Assembly: GCF_014199935.1 (NCBI RefSeq)
Contig: NZ_JACHOP010000016.1
Location: 1 to 64,000, forward strand
Length of the DNA stretch: 64,000 bases
Direction of reading: 5' to 3'
From: Methylorubrum rhodinum
Lineage (GTDB): Bacteria > Pseudomonadota > Alphaproteobacteria > Rhizobiales > Beijerinckiaceae
Shown piece by piece: positions 1 to 8,358 of this stretch. Each line of letters opens with the position of its first letter. Within the stretch, counting starts at the first letter, position 1. Position numbers and translations under genes: made by a program. The notes below the pieces were generated by a model. The model was given only the letters and a program-made list of their open reading frames with translations, ran no database searches and had not been told where the DNA came from.

Positions 1-1
1 C

Positions 2-328
2 ACGTTCCTCGACGGACATGCGGGCCCCCGTGCGGCGCAAGCGGGGTCAATCACCGATTCGGGGGCCGAGCGCACCCCGAGTGAGGCGATGGTGCGCTAC
101 GCGCGCAGCCTCGCCGAGCAGCATGGCATTGCGTATCCCGCCAACCTCGCGTCGAGCTTCGACGTATGCCGCCGCTTCCTCGATGCGCATGCACCCCAAG
201 GGCAGCCGCGGATGTCCGAAACGCAGCGGTCTGCGCGGAAGCTCAAGCCTTCAGCCGAGACATCGGCCAAGCGCAGCCCGGCGGCGCGGACCCCACGAAA
301 GGCGAAGACTCGTCGTCGCGCTGGGTAA
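2..328 (+). CDS. DNA topoisomerase III-like protein, C-terminal end only (partial)
   Basis: The frame is open from the left edge and ends in TAA at 326-328, giving about 108 residues. The segment TPSEAMVRYARSLAEQHGIA, followed by a Phe-Asp-Val-Cys-Arg-Arg-Phe-Leu-Asp stretch, resembles the small C-terminal module that follows the catalytic core of many plasmid- and ICE-borne TopB proteins. The last 40 residues are a basic Lys/Arg/Ser/Pro/Ala tail typical of nucleic-acid-binding proteins. The catalytic part lies outside the window. Topoisomerase III genes are common cargo of integrative conjugative elements, which fits the relaxase and coupling-protein genes further right. The assignment rests on one short motif, so another DNA-processing enzyme with the same module is possible. 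Confidence 0.55.
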   Translation, partial: TFLDGHAGPRAAQAGSITDSGAERTPSEAMVRYARSLAEQHGIAYPANLASSFDVCRRFLDAHAPQGQPRMSETQRSARKLKPSAETSAKRSPAARTPRKAKTRRRAG

Positions 329-841
329 GTCGTTTGGCAGGACCGACGCCACGGATGTCAGCTCGCCCAGCGAGCGCCGGAGCCAAGCTCGGCTTCCGTC
401 AACTCACGGTCCTGAGCCATTTAATGCTTTTGCAACTTACGCTGATAAGCGTATTGGGCCTCTGGTGGTGCTCAGGAAAGGACAAGTCATCCGCATCGGA
501 ATGACTTTATAAAACAGCCACTTAGCGCATCACGTACATCCCCTGTGTACCACCGCTGTGATCCATCGTGAAGCGACGAAGGTTGCGCCGAATCCTGTCT
601 TAAGCGTCTTCCAGTTGTCGCAGAACAGCAACAAGCACGATCAGGACTATTGGCTGATTCTACCAGGCATTTCGGGCAATAGAAGACGCTGCAAATTGTG
701 ATAATTCTGTTCGATAAGCTGAATTAACAAGTATGTAATTCAAATATTTAAACAGCGATGATCAGCATGTCTGCTCTACGTAATCATTATTTATGAGCTC
801 AGCAAAAATACACAACAATCATCCTGTGTCGCAAAACAACC
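329..841. other. Intergenic stretch, no gene seen
   Basis: No convincing coding frame. The base composition changes from GC-rich on the left to clearly AT-rich after about 640, which probably marks the edge of the acquired segment holding the DUF2290/helicase unit. Confidence 0.5.
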
Positions 842-1507
842 TCATTTGAATGATGCCATTATATGAATATTGCGAGCTTCGCTTGTCGTAATTGTGGAGG
901 AATATGAACACTCGAACACAGTCAGCGAGTTGCTGCATTTATTATAGGCCGTATTATAGAACGAACTTAATACGAAATGTAGGAAAAGATACGGACTTAT
1001 AGGTCCCCCTACGGGGATTCGGCAATTTTTGTACTGGCCAATGGTCAGATGAGACATGGGATGGCTACCTTCGACGAATGCCTCCCTATCAAAGTCAAAT
1101 CGAATAGGAGATGTTACAACATTTTTCATCAATACATCGGCATAAATCTCATCATTTTCGTATATATCAGGATTATTTTGATATTCCTCAAGGCTTGGGG
1201 ATGGAAAAAATGCAAGACGGTGCTTGATTATTTCTCCATCTCGAACTAAATATTGTATTTGTATAATGCCGCCATCTGCCATATATAAGTTGTATGATTT
1301 GTTGCGCTTAATTTCTTCGTAGACTTCATTGTACGGAATATTTTTCAAAATATAAGCTAGATCGTGATCCTCAGAAAATGTTATCTCGCATGTTTTATGT
1401 CCAACGGTCCTCAAAATAGGATAGCTTTGAACATCACACAATCCAGCCTCAATTAGTTCTCCGGTTAATTTTGTGACTTCCTTATAAATATTTTCAGGCA
1501 GTCCCAT
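842..1507 (-). CDS. DUF2290 family protein, partner of the upstream helicase
   Basis: This 221-residue protein carries the DUF2290 signature near residues 150-190: a Met-Ser-His-Leu-Thr-Ile-Gly-Gln-Tyr segment, then Asn-Cys-Arg-Ile-Pro, then a Phe-Leu-His-Phe-Val-Leu-Ser-Ser-Phe-Tyr-Asn-Thr segment. The biochemical role of the family is not established to my knowledge. The start ATG at 1507 lies 14 bases inside the 3' end of the helicase gene, so the two are transcribed together and probably translationally coupled; GGGG sits about 8 bases upstream. Coding sequence and flanks are much more AT-rich than the chromosome, pointing to horizontal transfer. Such helicase/DUF2290 pairs occur sporadically on islands, so I infer a defence or anti-plasmid role, without direct proof. 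Confidence 0.75.
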   Translation of the reverse strand: MGLPENIYKEVTKLTGELIEAGLCDVQSYPILRTVGHKTCEITFSEDHDLAYILKNIPYNEVYEEIKRNKSYNLYMADGGIIQIQYLVRDGEIIKHRLAFFPSPSLEEYQNNPDIYENDEIYADVLMKNVVTSPIRFDFDREAFVEGSHPMSHLTIGQYKNCRIPVGGPISPYLFLHFVLSSFYNTAYNKCSNSLTVFECSYSSTITTSEARNIHIMASFK

Positions 1508-3641
1508 TGGTCGGCCCCTTCAGCAGCATTGCACGAAGACGCTCGATTTCCCGCTCAGGAAGGTCTTCGAGCCTTATCCGCCCAGCTTCTACATCATCAT
1601 TGAGCCTACGAATATTTTTTGATTGACTTTTAACACTTCGTTTTTCTTCCTCTGTCATGTCGCGATTGACAATATTAAGATACTTACGTTGTTCAGCTGT
1701 TGGATACGTGAAATCCAGGGTAAAACTTTTTGCCTGTACGTGAGAAAATTCCTCGATGAGTGTTTGCATGCCAGCACCAACGCCAAGCACCCGAACCCAT
1801 GCCTTGCTGCGTGTAATACACGTAAAGAGCTGATTCCGAACGCGCGCCAGACTTCCGAAAGAATAGGCGCAATCATCTGCATTGATAATGTATACCATTC
1901 CCGCTTCATTACCCTTGGCGCGAAAAACTCCAGTAAATGCAACAGATTTATTGCTCGCATCGAAAAAAACGTCTGCAGAAGTATCAACGCCCGCAAGATG
2001 GCTATTGATTTCCAATTCCCACAATCGACGCCGTGTTTTTCCGACTTCTTTTCTTGTAGTCAAAGGGTCCGGATTGATAACAATAATGTCATCATGCTGA
2101 AGCTCATCTTCCGTGAGATTATTTTTAATCGATTGAGCTAGCCATTCAGCTTGATCGTCCTTATTATCGAAACAATAAAATTGAATTAAGTCATTAATAT
2201 CAGAGTGATTTTCAAGGAACTTAGGACTCGTTCTATCCGAACGGCCAAGCTGTACCCTCTGCCCGTCTTCGAGGGCTCCATCCATGACATCATAACCCAC
2301 GTCCATCCACAGCTGGCTTTGATCAAACATCTGTATGAGCCCAGTTTTTGTGGTCGGATCAGGACTCCTATAAATGCCGAAACCAAGTGCGTGAGCCGTC
2401 GCCAAGAGAGGCCGCGAGTTACGATAACACTTCTCAAGTATGATGTCCTGCTTAGGCTGCCCTTTTTGCTCGGCTACGAACCTAACTCTCGGCGTGCCGT
2501 CATTATCCCGACCGAATATTTCTTCAGGCGATGGAAGCGACTTTTCGTTGAGAGACTGCAATTCGTCATAAGCGTACACTAATCTCTTATTTTCCGTCAA
2601 GCTTTCGTAACACATTCTTAGAAAACTAGGCGCGAAATCCTGAGCCTCATCGATCAGTACCACGTCAAATATCGGCGAACGATTCGTCGTTTGCTGCAAA
2701 GCGCGCTCGCAGACATTGTCGAACTCTTTTCCAGTTGGAAAATAGCTCTTAGCACTTCGGAGGTCCAAGTACTCGCAACCGTTTGCTTGGCAGAACATAT
2801 AATAGACACCCGATCTTTCGGAGTCTCCAGGGCCGCCCCAAGCATTTATTACGCGCAGATTTTCCCAGATGGGCTCTTCACCGGATTGCTCAAGAACGAA
2901 TGTATTAATCAAACGCTTAAACTGATCTTTGAGCGATCGCGTATTGAATGTAACGGCAATTTTCCAATCTGGAAACTGCGCATGAAGGTAGGCCGCCTTC
3001 AAAGCAAGCACAATTGTTTTGCCAGAGCCTGCTAATCCTCTTATCCTCTGTACGCCTTCTACCGTTTCGATTACCGCACGTCCCTGCATATCATCGAGAT
3101 TAGCAATCGAATCTTCGATGGCCTTAAGTTTAGCTCCCCGCGACGTTTCAGTCAGAACGCCCCTGTTACGCTTGCCGCGTCTGATAGTCGAAATTGATTG
3201 TATAACAGAAACTGCACTTTCAAATGCACCCGCATCACGCCAAACAATCCTATCTAACGCAGATTTCAAATTGTTATCGTTGCAAAGAGGATAAGTTTCG
3301 TCGACATCCGGACTTCCAGCCAGCATCGGAGCATAAGTTATAACATTCGGCGTGGCTATAAGATCACGGCCACGCATCAATGACTTATGACTCCTAAGTT
3401 TTGTTTCGAGCTTGTTTGCGCTTTCGTCCTGTGTTTCACCATATTCTGCAACGTCGCGGCCTTCGACTAAGTTGAAAATGACGACACCATTCGTGCGGCT
3501 TATCCACAACGCGTCGATCGGATAAGCGCCTTCCGGCGTAGCGATTACTGGATAGCCAATATAAAGATATCCATGGTCTTGCACATTTTTGCTCAAAATA
3601 ACTTGCAAGGCGCTGACTAGAAACTGGTTTTTTCGTAACAC
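1494..3641 (-). CDS. SF1 (UvrD-like) helicase with an N-terminal nuclease-like (NERD-type) domain
   Basis: Counting from the GTG at 3641 the protein has 715 residues. Residues 1-140 look like a nuclease-related fold: Asp43 is followed by a hydrophobic strand ending Val-Ile-Phe-Asn-Leu-Val-Glu-Gly, where active nucleases have Glu-x-Lys, so the site may be dead. The helicase core has Walker A GLAGSGKT (202-209), Walker B VVLIDEAQDF (326-335) and a C-terminal UvrD-type domain with VFRAKGNEA. The start is doubtful. GTG 3641 has no ribosome-binding site, whereas ATG 3660 has a strong GGAGG seven bases upstream but is in a different frame. Removing one base between them, for example one A of the AAAAAA run at about 3632-3637, joins the two frames. 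The gene overlaps the DUF2290 gene by 14 bases. Likely a phage-defence helicase (inference). Confidence 0.8.
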   Translation of the reverse strand: MLRKNQFLVSALQVILSKNVQDHGYLYIGYPVIATPEGAYPIDALWISRTNGVVIFNLVEGRDVAEYGETQDESANKLETKLRSHKSLMRGRDLIATPNVITYAPMLAGSPDVDETYPLCNDNNLKSALDRIVWRDAGAFESAVSVIQSISTIRRGKRNRGVLTETSRGAKLKAIEDSIANLDDMQGRAVIETVEGVQRIRGLAGSGKTIVLALKAAYLHAQFPDWKIAVTFNTRSLKDQFKRLINTFVLEQSGEEPIWENLRVINAWGGPGDSERSGVYYMFCQANGCEYLDLRSAKSYFPTGKEFDNVCERALQQTTNRSPIFDVVLIDEAQDFAPSFLRMCYESLTENKRLVYAYDELQSLNEKSLPSPEEIFGRDNDGTPRVRFVAEQKGQPKQDIILEKCYRNSRPLLATAHALGFGIYRSPDPTTKTGLIQMFDQSQLWMDVGYDVMDGALEDGQRVQLGRSDRTSPKFLENHSDINDLIQFYCFDNKDDQAEWLAQSIKNNLTEDELQHDDIIVINPDPLTTRKEVGKTRRRLWELEINSHLAGVDTSADVFFDASNKSVAFTGVFRAKGNEAGMVYIINADDCAYSFGSLARVRNQLFTCITRSKAWVRVLGVGAGMQTLIEEFSHVQAKSFTLDFTYPTAEQRKYLNIVNRDMTEEEKRSVKSQSKNIRRLNDDVEAGRIRLEDLPEREIERLRAMLLKGPTNGTA

Positions 3642-3660
3642 CCCATACTGTATTGACCAT

Positions 3661-4251
3661 GATCGTCCCTCCGGCCTTGATGCTTCAAAGCATTATTGGG
3701 AAAATATCTTGTACTCAAAATATCTTACAGGCGCAGGGTCTTGTGAGACGCATGTGATATTGGTCGTCATGGCGCTCGTATTCTCAACTTACTCGTGTAA
3801 AACTCGCCCAAAGCATTTGCCCCTGCTTCTCGCGAGCGCGGACGCTGTCTCACGACACTACCGTGGTTCACGTAGCAAGGAAAGCTTGGCCGCTCTCTAA
3901 CGTTACGTTTCTTCGAACCAACCTTGAAAGTGGCGTGACGGATAGGTTCTGAGGCGTCAATACATATCATGTAATTTGCTACCTTGGCCGCAAACAATTT
4001 TACAGTATGTGTCGGAAAGACAAGTTATAATTTAAGCCTTAATATCGACGCAAAAATTTTATGCTGCCTGATTGGGTGTTTGTGGCATTCGGATCCTGAG
4101 TTCATTGACGTTGAAAACCGACTTTAAGAAGAAACCAAAATATGCGAGCCTTTCGGGGGATCGCTCATTGAAATCCTTTACGGTCGAAGGTAGGTTGATC
4201 CCGATAACCGTGTACAATTTTTTTCTGCAATCTCGCATATTCGATTAGATA
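3661..4251. other. AT-rich intergenic stretch with promoter of the helicase operon
   Basis: About 590 bases between the helicase operon and the integrase stop. A GGAGGG ribosome-binding site for ATG 3660 lies at its left end, so the helicase promoter must be here. I see no convincing gene; short open frames lack ribosome-binding sites and coding character. One attachment site of the neighbouring integrase could lie here, but no repeat was identified. Confidence 0.4.
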
Positions 4252-6021
4252 TCATGTAGAAAAAATTTCTTTGTATGCGATTTTGTCCATTTCGGCGCTA
4301 AGGCGGGCGAGTGAAATGCCGCAGTCGAGAGTACCATCAGCCCGTCGTTCTCGGCCATATCGGCGGCCCACGCCCCCGCCAGCGTGGCCTGTCAACGCAT
4401 TGTGCACCTCCTCGCTCAATCCCGCGTCGCGGCACGCGCGCTTGAAGGTATGGCGAAACGAGTGAAACGTCTTGGCGGAGTGATCGACGACGTGCTCGCC
4501 GAGATAGCGTCCGAACCACTTCGTCCACGCCTTGGTCTTTGCATCGATGGGCGGGGCAAAAGCCGGCCAGAGAGGTGCCTTGGGAGAATGCCGTTTCGCC
4601 CGGTCGGTGACCATGTCCACCATCCCGAGCCGAAGCAACTCGTGGTGGATCGGCACGGAGCGAGCCGATGATGCCGTCTTTAGATTTTGGTCGGCGCCTT
4701 CGTTGGTGATGTCGAAGTACCAGATCCCGCCGTCGCCCTGCCGGATGTCTCCGATCTTCAACTGCGCGATCTCGGTGCGGCGGGCACCGCTGAACAGGGC
4801 GATCAGGGGGAACCAGTAGGCCGCCTCTCCCCGCCCACCGACGGGCCGCTCGCCGCGTGCAAAGACGGGCGAGGCGAACAGACGTTGCAGTTCGGCTATG
4901 CTGAACGGTTCGTAAGGCTCTCGTTCGGCGGGAGCGACGTCGAAGCCGACGTGGAACGGGTTGGTCCAGGCTGGTAACGCTTCGAAATGCCCGTCACGCT
5001 CGGCGCGCGCGAGCGCGCCGCTGAGCAGCGCCAGGGTCTTGTTGATGGTTTGCGCGTTGCGCCGGGGATACTTGCCAAGATCCTGCTTCAGCAGCTCCGG
5101 CAGCGGCAGCCGTCCGAGCCGGGCTGGGAGAGCCTTCGGCAGCCGGACCAGAGCGTCGCGGAAAGCGCGCGCGTGCGCCTTGGTGATGGCGCTGATCGGC
5201 ATGTCGCCGTGCAGCTCGACGAAGCGCCGCACCGCTCGCTCGGCCTCAGCAATGGAGGACGGTTGCGGTTTCCTCGCTCCGGCGCCGCCGGCTTCCGCCC
5301 AAAGCCGTAGCGCAGCGGTCAGGGTCAAACCATTCAGTTCCACTGGTCGCTCGGGCGTTGCGACCTCGTCGCCGTTGAGGCGGGCCTGTATGCCCGCCAA
5401 GGCATCGCGCTGCGCTTTGACGAAGGCGAGTTCGAGCTGACGCCACGCAGGATCGTCCGGCGCGAGGACGATGCCCTGCGCCTCGACCGCGCGATTAACG
5501 AAGGCGCTCGTGGACGCGCCCGGTCGCATTTGCGCCGCCTGCTGCCGGGTGTAGCGATCCAGCTCATCGACGAGCATTCGGTAGGTGCGCACATCGTCGA
5601 GCGTCATGCCGAGGCCGTCATGCGGTGGCTCCTCGTCACGCGCCAAGTCGAGGCCGAGGCCCTTCGTGCGGATGGCTTCGTCTTGGCCGAGGAGATGGAT
5701 CTGGTGATCGCGTGCCAGGGCACCGATCTGGTCCGCATTGATGCCCGCGACCGGTCCATCGCGCAGGAAGCGCCGCGCTTGATCGATGAGCCGTTGCGCC
5801 TCGGCGATGTGGGCCAGAACCCGTCGATCGGCCGTCGGGCCATCGTTGGTTTTCAGCGAACGGATGAGCTCGGTCTTGAAGCGCCCGGTTCGCACATTGA
5901 CGAGTAACGCCAGCGTATCCGGCCACGGCGGTGCGACCGGTTTGCCGGAGAGGTCGTCGGGCAGAGGAAAGCGAAACTCGTACCGGCCAGCGCGGCGCTG
6001 AACGAACTTCATGCGGCCCAT
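4252..6021 (-). CDS. Tyrosine site-specific recombinase (phage-type integrase)
   Basis: From the chosen ATG at 6021 (GGGAC just upstream) the product is 589 residues; the frame is open to 6072, but the extra 17 residues look unlike the family. The N-terminus, rich in Arg/Phe/Pro, resembles the DUF6538-type domain of large alphaproteobacterial integrases. A SAM-like core-binding segment covers the middle, and the last 180 residues are catalytic. Arg I is in SGARRTEIAQL, the HxxR box is HSFRHTFKRA, then LTGHAGG supplies the second His, and the nucleophile is Tyr in RRYGRER. All expected catalytic positions appear present, so it should be active. It is transcribed divergently from the mobC-relaxase pair and probably moves this mobilisation block or a larger island. 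Confidence 0.88.
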   Translation of the reverse strand: MGRMKFVQRRAGRYEFRFPLPDDLSGKPVAPPWPDTLALLVNVRTGRFKTELIRSLKTNDGPTADRRVLAHIAEAQRLIDQARRFLRDGPVAGINADQIGALARDHQIHLLGQDEAIRTKGLGLDLARDEEPPHDGLGMTLDDVRTYRMLVDELDRYTRQQAAQMRPGASTSAFVNRAVEAQGIVLAPDDPAWRQLELAFVKAQRDALAGIQARLNGDEVATPERPVELNGLTLTAALRLWAEAGGAGARKPQPSSIAEAERAVRRFVELHGDMPISAITKAHARAFRDALVRLPKALPARLGRLPLPELLKQDLGKYPRRNAQTINKTLALLSGALARAERDGHFEALPAWTNPFHVGFDVAPAEREPYEPFSIAELQRLFASPVFARGERPVGGRGEAAYWFPLIALFSGARRTEIAQLKIGDIRQGDGGIWYFDITNEGADQNLKTASSARSVPIHHELLRLGMVDMVTDRAKRHSPKAPLWPAFAPPIDAKTKAWTKWFGRYLGEHVVDHSAKTFHSFRHTFKRACRDAGLSEEVHNALTGHAGGGVGRRYGRERRADGTLDCGISLARLSAEMDKIAYKEIFST

Positions 6022-6072
6022 CGTACTTGGTCCCGTAGCACGCGAGTGTAGCACGCGCCGAGGGGCAAGCAC

Positions 6073-6220
6073 CTGAAAACCAACAATTTCTAAGCTGACA
6101 ACACGTTAAGCGCCAGCTGGCGCGCCTGGACGGAGAAACGTCGAACGCGCTCTTCGAGACTTTGGCGGATTGGAACACCTGCCTGTCGAAGCAGAAGGTT
6201 GATTTCGGAGGGCCCCAGCC
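6073..6220. promoter_or_regulatory. Divergent promoter region with palindrome; candidate oriT
   Basis: This short region separates the integrase from mobC. It holds a perfect 14-base palindrome, GCGCCAGCTGGCGC, at 6110-6123. A ribosome-binding site GGAGGG precedes the mobC ATG. Relaxase genes of this type usually lie beside their origin of transfer, so the region is the natural place for oriT; the palindrome could equally be an operator for MobC or the integrase. No nic-site consensus was recognised. Confidence 0.35.
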
Positions 6221-6667
6221 ATGAGGCCCGATCACCAAAAACCCCAGACCACGCTCCGGCAAGCCTTCGAGGCAGGTGCCACATCGCCGAGGCGAACGGC
6301 CAAGCCTTCCCCCCGCCTTACGCTGCGCTTCACCGAAGCCGAGCTTGACCGGCTCCAAGCCGCCGCCGCTGACATGTCGCTGAGTGCCTACGTCCGCAAG
6401 GTCCTGTTTTCCGGTGACACAGCTCCCCGCAAGCGGCGCTCGCATCGACCGGTCGCGGATCAGGAAGCCTTGGCGCGGGTTCTCGGCCTTCTCGGCCAGT
6501 CCGGCATCGCCTACAACCTGAACCGGCTCGCGAGCGAGGCTCGCACAGGGTGCCTGCCTCTCGATCCGCCGACGTTGACCGATATCGAAAAGGCCTGCGC
6601 GCATGTCCGCTCGATGCGCGACCAATTGGTCGCGGCTCTCGGCCTGATCGAGGGCCGGTCGCGGTGA
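6221..6667 (+). CDS. mobC: MobC-like plasmid mobilisation relaxosome protein
   Basis: A 148-residue basic protein. Residues 30-65 (SPRLTLRFTEAELDRLQAAA followed by Ser-Leu-Ser-Ala-Tyr-Val-Arg) match the ribbon-helix-helix start of relaxosome accessory proteins, in which the beta strand contacts DNA. The C-terminal part holds the MobC-like run around IAYNLNRLA, seen in proteins that help relaxases melt and nick oriT. The gene overlaps the relaxase by four bases (GTGA), the standard mobC-mobA arrangement, which supports the call. Expected role: bind oriT and recruit the relaxase. Confidence 0.82.
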   Translation: MRPDHQKPQTTLRQAFEAGATSPRRTAKPSPRLTLRFTEAELDRLQAAAADMSLSAYVRKVLFSGDTAPRKRRSHRPVADQEALARVLGLLGQSGIAYNLNRLASEARTGCLPLDPPTLTDIEKACAHVRSMRDQLVAALGLIEGRSR

Positions 6668-7953
6668 TCCTTAAGGCCAGCCAGCGCGCGGGTGCCAAGC
6701 AGCTGGCTTGGCACCTGCTCAACGAGCGCGACAACGAGCACGTGAGCGTCCACGAGCTTCGCGGATTCGTCGCCGACAATCTCGTGGACGCCTTCAATGA
6801 ATCCTACGCCCTCAGCCGCGGCACGCGATGCACGCAGTTCCTTTTCTCGCTCAGCCTCAGTCCGCCGGAGCGCGAATCGGTCCGGGTCGAGGTGTTCGAG
6901 AAGGCGATCACGGACATCGAGGCGAAGGTCGGCCTCGCCGGTCAGCCGCGGGCCATCGTCTTCCACGAGAAGGAAGGCCGCCGCCATGCACATTGCGTCT
7001 GGTCGCGCATTGACCCCGAGCGCATGCGAGCGATCAACCTTTCGCATTTTAAGGTGAAGCTACGTGATGTCTCGCGTAAGCTCTACATCGAGCATGGCTG
7101 GCGGATGCCGGCCGGGCTGATCGACAGCGCGGAGCGCGATCCGCTGAACGTCAGCCGGGCGGAGTGGCAGCAGGCCCGCCGGACCGAGCAGGATGCGCGT
7201 GCCCTGAAGGCCCTCTTCCAAGAATGCTGGGCGGCGTCGGACTCGGCTGCCGGCTTTCAGCACGCGCTCGACGCGCGCGGTCTCATGCTCGCGCGTGGCG
7301 ACCGCCGGGGAGTCGTCGCGGTCGATTTCCGGGGCGAGGTCTACGCGGTGGCGCGCTGGGCCGGCATCCCGACCAAGGCGGTGCGCGCGCGGTTTGGCGA
7401 TGGCGCGATGCTGAGACCCGTGGCCGAGGTTCGGGCGCAGATAGCGGCTCGTCTCAATGAGAAGCTGACCGGCTTTGCGGACGAGACCACACGGGAGTTC
7501 GAGGAAGCAGCTGCCCGCCTCGAAGCCAAGCGGCGCAGGATGGTCGTGTCGCAGCGGGGCGAGCGCCGCGATCTTGCGGATGCACAGGCACGCCGCAGCG
7601 TCGAGGAGGCGCGCACAAGGAGCCAGCGGCTCCGGAAAGGGCTGCTCGGGATTTGGGACCGGGTCGTCGGCCGTCATGCCAAACTCCGGCGGCAGAACGA
7701 GATTGAGACGGACGCCGCAGCGCGGCGCGATGCCGTCGAGCGTCAGGCCTTGATAGACCGGCAGCTTGCCTGTCGGCGCGAGCTTCGGAACGAGCTACGC
7801 GCCACTCGCAGCGCCCACCTGGACGAACTGACGTGGCTCAAGCGAGATTTCGTCGAAATCGACTCGATGAAGCAGGTGGATATGACGGCTGAGGTCGGGC
7901 CACACACCGATGAACCCCACAAGCGTCGCCGACGATCCGGCCCTTCCTTTTAA
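6664..7953 (+). CDS. Relaxase (MobA/VirD2 family)
   Basis: The GTG at 6664 overlaps the mobC stop and gives 429 residues. Residues 1-170 are the relaxase domain: the metal-binding three-His motif is FHEKEGRRHAHCVWSRID (His101, His108, His110 from this start). The catalytic Tyr is probably in the first 60 residues (a Tyr-Ala-Leu-Ser-Arg-Gly-Thr segment near 48), but that is inference. Residues 300-420 are a long Arg/Glu-rich helix, probably coiled coil, as in other Mob proteins. It would nick oriT and pilot the strand to a coupling protein; such a protein (34.3 kb) is encoded on the same island. Length is ordinary for small mobilisation relaxases. Confidence 0.87.
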   Translation: MILKASQRAGAKQLAWHLLNERDNEHVSVHELRGFVADNLVDAFNESYALSRGTRCTQFLFSLSLSPPERESVRVEVFEKAITDIEAKVGLAGQPRAIVFHEKEGRRHAHCVWSRIDPERMRAINLSHFKVKLRDVSRKLYIEHGWRMPAGLIDSAERDPLNVSRAEWQQARRTEQDARALKALFQECWAASDSAAGFQHALDARGLMLARGDRRGVVAVDFRGEVYAVARWAGIPTKAVRARFGDGAMLRPVAEVRAQIAARLNEKLTGFADETTREFEEAAARLEAKRRRMVVSQRGERRDLADAQARRSVEEARTRSQRLRKGLLGIWDRVVGRHAKLRRQNEIETDAAARRDAVERQALIDRQLACRRELRNELRATRSAHLDELTWLKRDFVEIDSMKQVDMTAEVGPHTDEPHKRRRRSGPSF

Positions 7954-7971
7954 GGCCATAGAGAATGGCGT

Positions 7972-7997
7972 CATCGACGCCTTCTGAGGCGTCGATG
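7972..7997 (+). terminator. Strong hairpin after the relaxase gene
   Basis: CATCGACGCC and GGCGTCGATG form a perfect 10-base-pair stem around a six-base loop, 18 bases after the relaxase stop. There is no T tract, so it may be a 3'-end stabiliser or a factor-dependent terminator. Confidence 0.45.
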
Positions 7998-8017
7998 CGA
8001 TGGCAGCCAAATTACTC

Positions 8018-8341
8018 CGGCCGGTGCGGCGCTCAAGTCCCGAAGCCGTCAGGGGCCGAAGGCCGGACTTGAACGGCGCGCCGGCCGGAGTGACCTCCAC
8101 GCCTTCAAGACGCAGCGCCTTGCCGGCAATGCCGTGTACGAACGCCTATCCATGGCCGACGACGCGCGTCACCATTTCGAAAGTCTGCTCTACTGCCTGA
8201 AGCAAGCGTGAAAGGACGGGTACGGCGGGAGACGACAACCAGCCTGACTAGCACTGGACGGCCGTCGAGGTGTGGATTACCGCGCTGACCAACAAGGAGG
8301 TCCATTTTGATACAGCGACCGGGCGCTACCTGCAGGACTGA
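8018..8341 (+). pseudogene. Decayed coding remnants of unknown origin
   Basis: Two stretches without proper starts look protein-like. One ends in TGA at 8209-8211 and reads, near its end, HAFKTQRLAGNAVYERLSMA before a short helical tail. The other, 8252-8341, encodes 29 residues ending TATGRYLQD. Neither has a start codon with a ribosome-binding site and I recognise neither. They are probably scraps left by a deletion between the relaxase gene and the next pair of genes. Confidence 0.22.
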
Positions 8342-8358
8342 TCGGTGACAATCGGTGC

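Noticed and set aside
3632..3645. Programmed -1 frameshift at the A-run of the helicase gene
   Set aside because: Joining the ATG 3660 frame to the helicase frame needs a +1 step, not -1, so the A-rich run is not a standard -1 slippery site; an indel is simpler.
3767..3997. 76-residue frame in the AT-rich gap
   Set aside because: No ribosome-binding site, no motif, and another frame covers the same DNA equally well.
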